Position numbers and translations under genes: made by a program. DNA of 64,000 bases from Methylobacterium sp. (GTDB taxonomy: Bacteria; Pseudomonadota; Alphaproteobacteria; Rhizobiales; Beijerinckiaceae). Below, in pieces: positions 1-8,700 of the stretch (position 1 is its first letter; each line of letters opens with the position of its first letter). A model generated the notes under the pieces. It made no database searches. It worked only from the letters and a program-made list of their open reading frames with translations, and was not told the origin of the DNA. The DNA is taken from the NCBI GenBank assembly GCA_013823325.1, contig PNLY01000020.1, forward strand, positions 1 through 64,000, given 5' to 3'.

Positions 1-715
1 GCTCGATCGCGCTCATCGTGCCATAGGGGACGACGAAGGCGCCCTTCTTGATCCAGTCCGTCTTCAGCATCGGCGTCGGCGCATCGAGGCGCGAGGCCTC
101 GACGACGATGTCGGCGCCCTCGACGCAGGACTGCCAATCCTCGGTTGCCACGACCGGCTTGCCGAGATCGCGGGCGAGCCGCTCGGCGAAGCCGTTGCGG
201 CTCTCGGGGCGGCGCGAATGCACGCGGATCTCGTCGAAGTCGAAGAGGTGGTTCAGCAGCCGCACATTCCAGTAGGCGGTGCCGCGCGCCCCGACATGGC
301 CGAGGATCTTCGAGCCCTTCCGTGCGAGATACTTCGCGCCGATGGCGGTGACCGCCCCAGTGCGCATGTCGGTGATGGCGCTGGCGTCGAGGAAGGCCTT
401 GGGAACGCCGGTGCGCGGATCGAACAGCAGCAGGCTCGCCAGTTCCGAGGGCAGGCCGAGCTTGTAGTTGTCGACGAAGTCGCCGACGACCTTCACGCCG
501 GCAGAGTCGATCGGCTCCTTCAGCGCGCCGCGCAGCACGTTGAAATGCCCGTTGGCGACACCCGGCTCCAGATGGACGCGCGGCTCGATCACGCTCTCGC
601 CGCGGCCCTGCGTCGCCAGGCTGGTCTCGATCGCCTCCAGGATCTCGGCATCGGTCATGGCGAGCTCCTCGACGTCGAGCCGGTTGAGATAGTCCATGTA
701 GATCGGCTTCATCAT
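1..715 (-). CDS. Ornithine cyclodeaminase / mu-crystallin family protein (partial)
   Basis: The reading frame starts at an ATG-ATG pair near 715 and leaves the window on the left, so the C-terminus is missing. About 238 residues are visible. They carry the family's N-terminal half and the Rossmann region: a RTGAVTAIGAKYLAR segment followed by ILGHVGARGTA, then HSRRPES and a GADIVVEAS stretch. Known members are NAD(P)-dependent ornithine cyclodeaminases, pyrroline- or piperideine-2-carboxylate reductases and opine-type dehydrogenases; the substrate cannot be read from sequence. It is co-directional with the dehydrogenase and Dpp-type transporter genes upstream of it, so it probably belongs to the same uptake and catabolic unit. 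It ends the visible operon after a gap of about 150 bp that holds nothing recognisable. Confidence 0.85.
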   Translation of the reverse strand, partial: MMKPIYMDYLNRLDVEELAMTDAEILEAIETSLATQGRGESVIEPRVHLEPGVANGHFNVLRGALKEPIDSAGVKVVGDFVDNYKLGLPSELASLLLFDPRTGVPKAFLDASAITDMRTGAVTAIGAKYLARKGSKILGHVGARGTAYWNVRLLNHLFDFDEIRVHSRRPESRNGFAERLARDLGKPVVATEDWQSCVEGADIVVEASRLDAPTPMLKTDWIKKGAFVVPYGTMSAIE

Positions 716-869
716 TCCCTCCGGGTCTGGTTTTAAAGGGCGCAAGCCAGGCTTCGCCGCGCGCTGGCGCGGCGCCTTGCGCCGGTTCGGCTCGTCATCC
801 TGCGGTGCAGCCGGGGAGGAGCGGCTGTCGGCGCTCCCATGGTCCCCGGAGTCCGCCTGCTTCAGATCG

Positions 870-2054
870 TCACGACAGCGGCAGTCTCCTGAACACGCCC
901 GGCCGGTCCGGGTCGTGGAATTTGTCGAACGGGCCATGCTCGACGAAGTGGCGATGGCAGAAGGCGAGCTTGTCCTGCGACAGCGTCACGCCGATGCCGG
1001 GGCTGGTCGGCACCGGCACGAGATTGCCGCGCGGGCGCAAGGGACCCTCCTCGATGACGTCGAAGGGCTGCATGTGGAACAGCGACTGCGAGGGCTCGCG
1101 GATATGGTCGTGAGCCGCCGCCAGATGTAGGTAGACCGAGCTCGCAATGCCGGAATCCCCGGAATAGCACCAGAAATCCAGGCCCATCTGCTCGCAGGCG
1201 GCGATGAACTTCAGTGCGCGGCCGATGCCGCCATGGACGTTGACGTCGGTACAGAAGGCGTCGGGCACGCCGAGCGCCACGGCTCGGCGCAGGTCCGGCG
1301 TGTGCACCGAGAACGGAATGGCGGTGTGGCGGCGCAGCTTGGCCATGTCCTCGAAAGTCGCGACCGGATCTTCCCAGGCGCGGATCCCGAGCGGCTCGAT
1401 CGCCCGGGCGATGCGCGTCGCCGTCGCCAGCGAATAGGCCTTGTTGGAATCGATGCGCAGGATGGCATCCTCGCCGAGCCCGTCGCGCAGGAGCTCCAGC
1501 GTGCGGATCGAGGGCGCAGGGTCGGCGGTCGAGAGCTTGCCCTCGAACATCGTCGTGCCGAAGCGCTCCTTCTGGCGCAGGCAGTAGTCGAGCACGGGCT
1601 GCGGATCGCTTTCGCCGCCGACGCCATCCTTCTCCTCGCGGAAGGAGAAATAGTCGGTGAAGGCCACGGCATCGCGCACGCGCCCGCCGAAGAGATCGTG
1701 GAGCGGGCGGCCGGCGGCCTTGCCGCGCAGGTCCCACAGCGCCATCTCGACCGCGCCGAACGCCCGGATGCCGGCGAAGTCGACATCGGTGTAGACGCCG
1801 CGCCAGGACGGCAGGCAGAGCCGCTCGCAGGCGGCGATGTCGAAAGCGTCCTGCCCGATCAGGCGCGGCGCGAAGCCATTGAGGATGGTGGCGGCATTGG
1901 CGGGGGAGGGCCCTTCGCCGAGGCCGACGAGGCCGTCCGAGGTCTCGACCTCGACGATGGTCTTGGAGAAGCCGGCGAGCGAGCCATAGGACCAGAGATA
2001 GGGCGCTTCCAGCGGGATGTTCACCGGGGTCGCGCGGATGGCGGCGATCTTCAT
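870..2054 (-). CDS. Enolase-superfamily (mandelate racemase/muconate lactonizing family) protein, glucarate-dehydratase-like
   Basis: A 394-residue protein with the N-terminal capping domain and C-terminal barrel of the enolase superfamily. Metal-site motifs seen are IDSNKAYS (D202, N204) and WEDP (E228, D229); K173 sits in a single-lysine EGKLS motif. The C-terminal half (D270 in CTDVNVHGG, then DFWCYSGDSG and a closing PGIGV) lines up best with glucarate dehydratase from memory. In that alignment the third metal ligand (Asn) is His251 and the catalytic His of the SHSN motif is Tyr297. It may therefore be a sugar-acid dehydratase variant or a diverged relative. The start codon overlaps the stop of the preceding gene by 4 bp (ATGA), which indicates translational coupling. 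The nearby transporter probably imports its substrate. Confidence 0.8.
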   Translation of the reverse strand: MKIAAIRATPVNIPLEAPYLWSYGSLAGFSKTIVEVETSDGLVGLGEGPSPANAATILNGFAPRLIGQDAFDIAACERLCLPSWRGVYTDVDFAGIRAFGAVEMALWDLRGKAAGRPLHDLFGGRVRDAVAFTDYFSFREEKDGVGGESDPQPVLDYCLRQKERFGTTMFEGKLSTADPAPSIRTLELLRDGLGEDAILRIDSNKAYSLATATRIARAIEPLGIRAWEDPVATFEDMAKLRRHTAIPFSVHTPDLRRAVALGVPDAFCTDVNVHGGIGRALKFIAACEQMGLDFWCYSGDSGIASSVYLHLAAAHDHIREPSQSLFHMQPFDVIEEGPLRPRGNLVPVPTSPGIGVTLSQDKLAFCHRHFVEHGPFDKFHDPDRPGVFRRLPLS

Positions 2055-3049
2055 GCGGCGCTGATCTCCTCGATCTGAGCCAGCAGCTCCGGATCGACAT
2101 CGACGCCGTGGGCGCGAGCGGTCATGCGAGCCGACAGCCGGCGGTCACCCGGAAGGCGGGCGCCGTCCTGAGCTGCGATCGCAGCGAAAAGGCCTTCGAT
2201 CCGCTCGGGGAAATCGGGTGAGAAGGCCGAGGGGTCGAAGGCGATGATGCATTGGCCGACGCCGGGCGGCGGGCCGTCGGCGCGGGCATAGGGCGAGGCG
2301 TCCTTCGAGAAGGCCGCCCCCGCGAGGCCGGCGGCGAGGATCTCGACGATGAGCGCGAGCATGGCGCCCTTGGCTCCGCCGAACGGAGCCATCGAGCCGG
2401 CGAGAGCGGCCGCCGGATCGGTGGTGGGACGGCCCTCCGCGTCGAAGGCCCAGCCTTCCGGCAGCGGCCCGCCTCGTCTGGCGGCGGCGGTGAGCGTGAC
2501 CTTGGCGACCTGGGTGGTGGCGAGATCGATCACCAGCGGCGGTTTGCCGGCGCGGGGAGCGGCGAACGCCAGCGGATTGGTGCCGAAGAGCGGCTTGCGT
2601 CCGCCCCAGGGCGCCATGTTCGCCGGCGAATTGGTGAAGGCGAGGGCGATCAGCCCTTCCGCGGCGATGTCCTCGACGGGGTGGCCGACGACGCCGATGG
2701 AATAGGAGCGGCGGATGGCCAGGGTCGCCGTGCCAGTCTCGCGGGCGGCTGAGACGAGAACGGGACTGGCGCGGTCGAAGGCCGGATGGGCGAAGCAGTG
2801 GCCGGCATCGGCCGGGACGGTGCCGGCGCGCGGGCGCTCGACACGGGGCTCGGCCCGGCCGTCGACCTTGCCGCTCCTCAGATGCGACAGATAGGTGCCG
2901 AGATAGCCGAGGCCGACGCTGCCGAGGCCGTCCTCCTCGGCCCGGCGCACGGAGCGCGCCACCGAGGCGGCGGCGATGTCGCCGGCGCCACAGGCCGCCA
3001 GCTTGCGCCGGGCCAGGGTCTCGATCTCGTCGAGGGACAGGATCGGCAT
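2051..3049 (-). CDS. Malate/L-lactate dehydrogenase-family (Ldh2) oxidoreductase
   Basis: A 332-residue Ldh2-family NAD(P)-dependent oxidoreductase. The family includes malate, lactate and ureidoglycolate dehydrogenases and delta1-piperideine-2-carboxylate reductases. Visible family features are GHPVEDIAAEGLIALAFTNS followed by a PLFGTNPLAFAAP motif and IDLATT in the cofactor region, and GGAKGAMLAL near the C-terminus. The chosen start (MPILSLDE) lies at 3049; the same frame is open much further upstream, but that stretch overlaps the ABC ATPase gene and is only an antisense-free shadow. The ATG shares one base with the stop of the upstream ATPase gene. Substrate unknown; a 2-hydroxyacid or cyclic imino acid would fit both this family and the ornithine-cyclodeaminase-family gene at the left edge. 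Confidence 0.85.
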   Translation of the reverse strand: MPILSLDEIETLARRKLAACGAGDIAAASVARSVRRAEEDGLGSVGLGYLGTYLSHLRSGKVDGRAEPRVERPRAGTVPADAGHCFAHPAFDRASPVLVSAARETGTATLAIRRSYSIGVVGHPVEDIAAEGLIALAFTNSPANMAPWGGRKPLFGTNPLAFAAPRAGKPPLVIDLATTQVAKVTLTAAARRGGPLPEGWAFDAEGRPTTDPAAALAGSMAPFGGAKGAMLALIVEILAAGLAGAAFSKDASPYARADGPPPGVGQCIIAFDPSAFSPDFPERIEGLFAAIAAQDGARLPGDRRLSARMTARAHGVDVDPELLAQIEEISAA

Positions 3050-4023
3050 CAGGCGGCCACCATGTCGTCGGTCAGCGGGAAATGGCAGCGCACGCTCTGT
3101 CCTTCGCCGACGCTGCGCAACTGCGGCACCTCCTGCGCGCAGCGCGCCGCGGCGCGTGGGCAGCGCGTGTGGAAGCGGCAGCCGCTGGGCAGGTTGATCG
3201 GGCTCGGAATCTCGCCGTGCAGCACGATCCGCTTCCGGCGTTTGGCCGGATCGACCACGGGATTGGTCGAGAGCAGCGCTGCCGTATAGGGATGGGCGGG
3301 CGTGCGGAACAGGGCGGCCGTCGAGGCTTCCTCGACCACCTGGCCGAGATACATCACGACGCTGCGGGTGGTGATCCGCCGGATCACGTTGAGATTGTGG
3401 CTGACGATCAGATAGGTCAGCGTGAATTCGGCGTGCAGGTCGAGCATCAGATTGAGCAGCTCGCCCTGCACGGAGACGTCGAGGCCGGCGGTCGGCTCGT
3501 CGGCGACGATAACCTGGGAGCGCAGCACGAGCGCGCGCAGGATGGCGACGCGGCGCGCCTGGCCGCCCGAGAGCTGGTGCGGGAACTTCTCCATGGCGTT
3601 GGCCGGCAGGCCGAGCCGCTTCAGCAGGACCTCGATGCGCGCGCGCCCGTCCTCGAGCGGCAGCCGGTGGACGTGCAGCGGCTCCTCGACCAGCTTGCGC
3701 ACCCGCATGCGCGGCGAGAGCGAGGCCACCGCATCCTGCAGCAGCATCTGGACCTCGCGCCGGAAGCCGAGCCTGTCGCGGGCGAGCCGGGCGCCGAGCG
3801 GCTCGCCGCCGACGGTCACGGTGCCGGAGGTCGGCTCGCCCAGCCCCATCAGCGTCCGGCACAAGGTGCTCTTGCCGGAGCCGGATTCGCCGACCAGCCC
3901 GACGATCTCGCCGCGGTGCAAGTGCAGGGAAACGCCGTCGAGGGCACGCACCTTGCCGCCGAAGACGACGCTGACGTCCTCCAGCGCAATCACAGGCGGG
4001 ATGGCGGAACTGTCCGCGGTCAT
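3049..4023 (-). CDS. Dipeptide/oligopeptide-type ABC transporter ATP-binding protein (DppF/OppF-like)
   Basis: A 324-residue ATPase of the peptide/nickel ABC family. It has Walker [10 protein letters not shown], signature LSGGQ, Walker B with DEPTAGLDVS, and the C-terminal oligopeptide-transporter extension with the cysteine-containing CRFHTRCP motif. The start at 4023 (MTADSS) overlaps the end of the other ATPase gene by 4 bp. It would act at the cytoplasmic face with its partner ATPase to power import through the two permeases encoded upstream. Substrate unknown: this transporter class also carries sugars, opines and other small molecules, so 'dipeptide' is only a family label. Confidence 0.92.
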   Translation of the reverse strand: MTADSSAIPPVIALEDVSVVFGGKVRALDGVSLHLHRGEIVGLVGESGSGKSTLCRTLMGLGEPTSGTVTVGGEPLGARLARDRLGFRREVQMLLQDAVASLSPRMRVRKLVEEPLHVHRLPLEDGRARIEVLLKRLGLPANAMEKFPHQLSGGQARRVAILRALVLRSQVIVADEPTAGLDVSVQGELLNLMLDLHAEFTLTYLIVSHNLNVIRRITTRSVVMYLGQVVEEASTAALFRTPAHPYTAALLSTNPVVDPAKRRKRIVLHGEIPSPINLPSGCRFHTRCPRAAARCAQEVPQLRSVGEGQSVRCHFPLTDDMVAA

Positions 4024-5006
4024 GGCAGCACCTCGAACGATCGCTTGCAGGCGGCCTTGCGGCCCTCGCCGGCCGGGAGCAACGCCGGCGGGCCCTGCCG
4101 GCAGACCTCGGCCGCATGCACGCAGCGGCTGGCGAAGATGCAGGCGTCCATCGTCCAGGTCGCGCTCGGGACTTCGCCGGGAATGGTGGCGAGCCGGCCC
4201 TCCTGGCCGTCCTCGATCTCGCAATCGAGCAGTGCACGCGTATAGGGATGGCGCGGCCGGGCGAGCACCTCGGCGACCGGGCCGGTCTCGACGATGGCGC
4301 CGCCATACATCACGCAGAGATCGTCGCAGAGCTCGGCCACCAGGCCGAGATGATGCGAGATGAAGACGATCGAGCCCGAGAAGTCCTGGCGGAGCCGGTC
4401 GAGCAGCTCGACGATCTGGGCTTCGACGGTGGCGTCGAGCGCCGTGGTCGGCTCGTCCGCCAGCAGGAGGTCGGGCTCGACCAGCAACGCCATGGCGATG
4501 ACGATGCGCTGGCGCATGCCGCCCGAGAGCTGGTGCGGATAGGCATCCAGCCGCGTCGGCGCATCGGAGATGCCGACCTTGTTCAGCATGGCGAGGCTGC
4601 GCTCCCTGATCTCCTGCCGCGACAGCTGCGGGAAGCGCCGCCGCAGGATGTCGCGCAGATGGGTGCCGACGGTGAAGAGCGGGTTCAGCGCCGTCATCGG
4701 ATCCTGGAAGATCATCGCGATCTTCCGGCCGCGCCAGTCGTTCATCTCAGCCGGCGGCAGCTTGAGCAGGTCGGTGCCCTCGAACAGGATCTCGCCCTCG
4801 ATCCTGTCGAGATTGTTGGGCAGCAGCTGCAGCAGGCAGGAGACCAGCGTCGACTTGCCGGAGCCGGATTCGCCGACGACGCCGATGATGCGCCCGCGTG
4901 CGAAATCCAGGTCGATGCCGCGCAGGATGTGGGCCGGGCCCTGCTCGGTCCTGGCGTCGAGCCTGAGATTGCGGATCGCGACCATCGCATCGGGGTGAGC
5001 GGCCAT
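4020..5006 (-). CDS. Dipeptide/oligopeptide-type ABC transporter ATP-binding protein (DppD/OppD-like)
   Basis: A 328-residue ATPase paired with the downstream DppF-like protein. It shows GESGSGKST (Walker A), LSGGMRQR (signature) and [11 protein letters not shown] (Walker B and D-loop), then the oligopeptide ABC C-terminal domain with [18 protein letters not shown] is characteristic of the D-type subunit. One base separates it from the upstream permease gene and it overlaps the next ATPase by 4 bp, so all five transporter genes should form one transcript. Confidence 0.92.
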   Translation of the reverse strand: MAAHPDAMVAIRNLRLDARTEQGPAHILRGIDLDFARGRIIGVVGESGSGKSTLVSCLLQLLPNNLDRIEGEILFEGTDLLKLPPAEMNDWRGRKIAMIFQDPMTALNPLFTVGTHLRDILRRRFPQLSRQEIRERSLAMLNKVGISDAPTRLDAYPHQLSGGMRQRIVIAMALLVEPDLLLADEPTTALDATVEAQIVELLDRLRQDFSGSIVFISHHLGLVAELCDDLCVMYGGAIVETGPVAEVLARPRHPYTRALLDCEIEDGQEGRLATIPGEVPSATWTMDACIFASRCVHAAEVCRQGPPALLPAGEGRKAACKRSFEVLP

Positions 5007-5007
5007 C

Positions 5008-5865
5008 TCAATGTCCTCCCCGGTCGAGGCGAGGGTCGACGGCGTCGCGCAGCGCTTCCCCGAACAGGGTGAAGCCGAGCGTCGCGACGGCGAGCGCGGC
5101 GCTGGCGACGATCACCGGGATATTCGAGTCCGAGAGATAGGCGTAGCCGTCATAGATCAGGGTGCCCCAGCTCGCGAGCGGCGGGCGCACGCCGAGCCCG
5201 ATGAAGGACAGCCCGGCCTCGATGGTGATGACGACGGGGATGTCGATGCTGGCCAGCACGACGAGCGGACCGGCGATGTTGGGCAGCACATGCGACAGCA
5301 CGATGCGCGTCGCGGAGGTGCCGAGCAGGCGCTCGGCCTCCATGAAGGGCGCGTTGCGCAGGGTCAGCATCTGGGCGCGGGCGACACGGCCGAAATGCGG
5401 CACCAGCGTCACCGCGACGATCGCCGTGACCAATGCCGTGGACGGGCCGAACACAGCCACCACCGCAAGCGCCAGCACGAGGCTCGGGAAGGAGGAGATG
5501 ATGTCGAAGACGATCAGGATCACTCGCTCCCAGCGCGTGCTGAGCGTCGCCGCCAGGATGCCGAGCAGGGTCCCCAGCACCAGGGCGGAGCTGATCGCGA
5601 TCAGGGCGACCAGCATCGCCACCTGCGCGCCGAAGACCAGGCGGCTGTAGAGGTCGCGGCCGAGATGGTCGGTGCCGAGCCAATGGGCGGCGGACGGTCC
5701 GGAGAAGCGGTTGAGGATGTCGAGCGCGTCGGGGTCATGCGTCACGATCAGCGGCGCGAGGATGGCGGCGCCGACGACCACGACGATGATGACGGTGCCG
5801 ACCGCGCCGCCCAGCGTCGAGACGATGCGGCCGAAGGTGCGCCTGATGGCGATGAAGCCGGTCAT
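5008..5865 (-). CDS. ABC transporter permease (DppC/OppC-like)
   Basis: A 285-residue integral membrane protein with about six hydrophobic segments. It begins with a cytoplasmic stretch and a first membrane helix around residues 20-45. A periplasmic LGTDHLGRDLYSR motif is typical of DppC-type permeases, and an EAG-x3-IGLG coupling loop occurs as EAGLSFIGLGV. It pairs with the upstream DppB-like permease to form the channel of the importer. Its start overlaps the end of that gene by 4 bp. Confidence 0.92.
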   Translation of the reverse strand: MTGFIAIRRTFGRIVSTLGGAVGTVIIVVVVGAAILAPLIVTHDPDALDILNRFSGPSAAHWLGTDHLGRDLYSRLVFGAQVAMLVALIAISSALVLGTLLGILAATLSTRWERVILIVFDIISSFPSLVLALAVVAVFGPSTALVTAIVAVTLVPHFGRVARAQMLTLRNAPFMEAERLLGTSATRIVLSHVLPNIAGPLVVLASIDIPVVITIEAGLSFIGLGVRPPLASWGTLIYDGYAYLSDSNIPVIVASAALAVATLGFTLFGEALRDAVDPRLDRGGH

Positions 5866-6821
5866 CGCGAGCCCTGCCGTCGGATGCGCGGGTCGATCGC
5901 GGCATAGCTGATGTCGACGAGCAGGTTCGTCAGCACGAAGATCAGCACCACGACGAGCACCGCCCCTTGGAGCACGGGGAAGTTGCGGGTCGAGATCGCG
6001 TCGAACATCAGCCGGCCGAGGCCGGGGCGGGCGAAGACGATCTCGATGAGCACGGCGCCGCCGAGCAGCCGTCCGACGCCCATGCCGAGCACCGCCAGCG
6101 TCGGGATGCAGGCGTTCTTCAGCGCGTATTTGTAGGTGACGAGCCGGCTCGGCAGGCCGTAGGCACGCGAGAGCCGGATGAAGTTCTCTCCCATGGTCTC
6201 CAGCATGGAGCTGCGCACGAGCCGGGCGATGAAGCCGATCCAGCCGACGCTGAGCGCGATCGTGGGCAGGATCAGGCGCTTGGCCTGGTCGAGCCAGCTG
6301 CTCTCCTCGCCGGCGCCGAGAACCGGCAGCCAGTTCAGCCAGATCGCGAAGATCAGCAGGAGGAAGATCGCGATCACGAAGGCGGGAATCGCGATGAAGG
6401 CGACGCTGACGAAGGCGAAGACATGGTCGAGCACCGAGCCGCGATGCGTCGCCGCATAGCAGCCGAGCGGCACGCCGATGGCGACGGCAAGGCCGATCGC
6501 CGTGAAGGTCAAGATGAAGGTGTAGGGCAGCACATCGGCGATGACCCGCGTCACCGGCCGCCCCGACAGCACGTCCGTGCCGAGATTGCCGAGCAGGATG
6601 TTGCCGAGGAAGGTGAAGAGGCGCTGATACCAGGGTTGGTCCAGCCCCATCTCCGCGATGAAGCGCTTGGCATATTCCGGCGTCGCGGCAGGACCGAGCA
6701 GGGCCGTCGCCGGATCGCCGGGGACGAGCGCCGACAGGGCGAAGAGCAGGAGCATCGCTCCGAGCACGATCAGGACCGTGGTCGCCAGCCGGCTGGCGAC
6801 GTAGTGAGCCGTTTCACTCAT
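5862..6821 (-). CDS. ABC transporter permease (DppB/OppB-like)
   Basis: A 319-residue permease. Family features are the N-terminal membrane helix followed by LVPGDPATALLGP, a large periplasmic loop, and the cytoplasmic RLVRSSMLETMGENFIRLSRAYGL segment region (the EAA-type coupling region). The frame stays open upstream into the binding-protein gene; I chose MSETAHYV at 6821 because it follows the stop of that gene by a normal 29-bp gap. It forms the translocation pore with the DppC-like subunit. Confidence 0.9.
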   Translation of the reverse strand: MSETAHYVASRLATTVLIVLGAMLLLFALSALVPGDPATALLGPAATPEYAKRFIAEMGLDQPWYQRLFTFLGNILLGNLGTDVLSGRPVTRVIADVLPYTFILTFTAIGLAVAIGVPLGCYAATHRGSVLDHVFAFVSVAFIAIPAFVIAIFLLLIFAIWLNWLPVLGAGEESSWLDQAKRLILPTIALSVGWIGFIARLVRSSMLETMGENFIRLSRAYGLPSRLVTYKYALKNACIPTLAVLGMGVGRLLGGAVLIEIVFARPGLGRLMFDAISTRNFPVLQGAVLVVVLIFVLTNLLVDISYAAIDPRIRRQGSR

Positions 6822-6850
6822 CCGGGGCAACTCCCGTTCGGTGCGGCCAC

Positions 6851-8395
6851 TCAGGCGCGGACGAACTGATCGAGCTGCCAGTCGAGCGCGCCGGGCAGGA
6901 AGGCCGGCTTGACCGTGCTGCGCCGCACGACATAGGCGACGTCGTTGGTCAGCCAGATGAAGGCGGCGGACTTGTCCATCTCCTGCTGGGCCTTGACCAC
7001 GATCTCGGCGCGCTTGGCCGGGTCGGTCTCGACGATCGCAGCCTTTGCGAGCCTGTCGTATTCGGGGCTGTCGAAGCGCTGCCAGTTCCAGATGCCGATC
7101 TGGTCCGCAGTGAACCATTGCATCAGGAAGCTCGGATCGAGCTTGCCGTTGAAGCGCAGCATGAACATGTCGAGGCTCTTGCCTCCATCGCCCTTGCCGG
7201 CATCCCAGTAGGTGCCGCCCTCGCGGACGTCGACATCGGCGCTGATGCCGACTTCGCGCAGCAGGGCCTGCGCGACCAGGGCCATGGTCTGGAAGGCCGG
7301 CTGGTTCAGTACGGTGATGCGGGTCTTGATCGCCGTCTGCCCGGCCTCGGCCAGGAGCCGCTTGGCCTCGGCGACGTTGCGCTTGTAGACGGGGGCCTCT
7401 TTCCACTGCCCCAGGATCGGCGCCATGATCAGCGTATTGAGCCGCGGGGCCTTGCCGTTGAAGCCGGCGAGCAGCATCTGGTCGACATCGAGCGCGAGCC
7501 GCACCGCCTGCCGTACGCGGACATCGGTGAACGGCGCCTTCTGCATGTTGATGCCGAGCCAGATGAAGGCGAGGCCCGGCTGGCTCTCGACGCTGAGGCC
7601 TGATGCGCCGCGCATCGGCTCGGCGATGGCCGGCGGCAGCACGGCGAAGTCGAGCTCGCCGGAGCGCAGCGCCAGCTCCGCGGTCTTGGGATCCTGGATG
7701 AAGTTGACCTTGACCTCGTCGAAGGCCGGCTGCGGGCCCTTGTAGTCGGGATTGCGGCGGAGCACCGCCCCGCGCTGCTTCTCGACCGAGACGACCTGGT
7801 AGGCGCCGGAGCCGACCGGCTTGGTGTTGTGCTCGGCGCCGCGCGCGGTCAGCGCCTTCTTCGAGACGATGCAGCCGGAGCAGTCGCCGATGGCGATCGC
7901 CATCAGGCCGGCATTCGGCTGGCTGAGCTTGATGCGGCCGGTGTAGGTGCCGGTGACCTCGACCTCGGTCAGCCCCGACCAGTCGGCCTTGTAGGGCGAG
8001 ACCTTGCCGTCGACGGGCGCGACCGCGAAGCGCTCATAGGAGAACTTGACGTCCTCGGCGGTCATCTCGCCGAAGCCGTCGGTGAACATCTGGCCCGGCT
8101 TGAGCGTGAATTCGATCAGCGTCGGGCTGACCTGCTTCAGCTCGGAGGCGGCGTCGAGCTCGAGACCGGAGCCATCGAGCTTCAGGGCCGCCAGCCGCTG
8201 GAACACGCAGCGGATGACGTTGGCGTCGTGCGGGCCGCCGCGGAAGGCCGGGTCGAGCGCGGTGATGTCGCGCTCGATGCGGACGGAGATGCTGGTCTTT
8301 TGCTGGGCGAAGGCCGGGGCGCGCGCACCCGAGGCAAGAGAGAGCGCCGCTGCTGATGCACCGACGAACGCACGGCGGGACAAGGAACGAGCCAT
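6851..8395 (-). CDS. ABC transporter substrate-binding protein, family 5, with Tat-type signal
   Basis: A 514-residue periplasmic solute-binding protein of the peptide/nickel class (SBP_bac_5). The N-terminus carries a twin-arginine motif (SRRAFVG), a hydrophobic stretch and an AFA-Q cleavage-like site, so folded export by Tat is likely. The mature part has DITALDPAF near its start, EDVKFSYERF, a GSGAYQ motif and a C-terminal QLDQFVRA. The start at 8395 is chosen because the twin-arginine leader begins there; the frame is open further upstream without a plausible leader. It is the first gene of the transporter operon and defines its specificity, which is unknown. Confidence 0.92.
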   Translation of the reverse strand: MARSLSRRAFVGASAAALSLASGARAPAFAQQKTSISVRIERDITALDPAFRGGPHDANVIRCVFQRLAALKLDGSGLELDAASELKQVSPTLIEFTLKPGQMFTDGFGEMTAEDVKFSYERFAVAPVDGKVSPYKADWSGLTEVEVTGTYTGRIKLSQPNAGLMAIAIGDCSGCIVSKKALTARGAEHNTKPVGSGAYQVVSVEKQRGAVLRRNPDYKGPQPAFDEVKVNFIQDPKTAELALRSGELDFAVLPPAIAEPMRGASGLSVESQPGLAFIWLGINMQKAPFTDVRVRQAVRLALDVDQMLLAGFNGKAPRLNTLIMAPILGQWKEAPVYKRNVAEAKRLLAEAGQTAIKTRITVLNQPAFQTMALVAQALLREVGISADVDVREGGTYWDAGKGDGGKSLDMFMLRFNGKLDPSFLMQWFTADQIGIWNWQRFDSPEYDRLAKAAIVETDPAKRAEIVVKAQQEMDKSAAFIWLTNDVAYVVRRSTVKPAFLPGALDWQLDQFVRA

Positions 8396-8700
8396 GATGA
8401 TCCCCTGATTTTTGCGTTGAGATGCGGGTCGTTGCCCGATCCGTCGAGCCGATCCTTTCCCAATTTGGAAGGGCCGTAAAGTCATGCGGCTCGATTTGCA
8501 TATGCAATAGAAAATCCATCCGGCAGATCGATGCAACGTGAACTTTCCTTCGCTGAAACGCGCGAAAAATAGAGTGTCGTTACAATCGTCATCGGTAGGC
8601 TCTCTTGCGAAGCTTTCGGTGACGATTCGCCGCAACTGTAGCGTAGCGAAACGGGGTTGCCGCAGGCATTCAGGCGGCATGCCTTTCGCCGGAGACCGTC
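8396..8700. promoter_or_regulatory. Divergent intergenic region with a perfect 12-bp palindrome (8496-8507)
   Basis: This 305-bp space separates the minus-strand transporter operon from the plus-strand desaturase gene and must hold both promoters. TTGCATATGCAA at 8496-8507 is a perfect palindrome about 100 bp upstream of the binding-protein start. It is AT-rich against the GC-rich background and sits where an operator for the operon would be expected. A Shine-Dalgarno-like GGAGA precedes the desaturase ATG by 5 bases. I see no other gene in the interval. The cognate regulator is not evident among the neighbours. Confidence 0.45.

Noticed and set aside
2051..4306. A single 751-codon protein starting at 4306 and including the Ldh2 enzyme
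   Set aside because: The upstream two-thirds is an out-of-frame reading of two ABC ATPase genes; only 2051-3049 matches a protein family.
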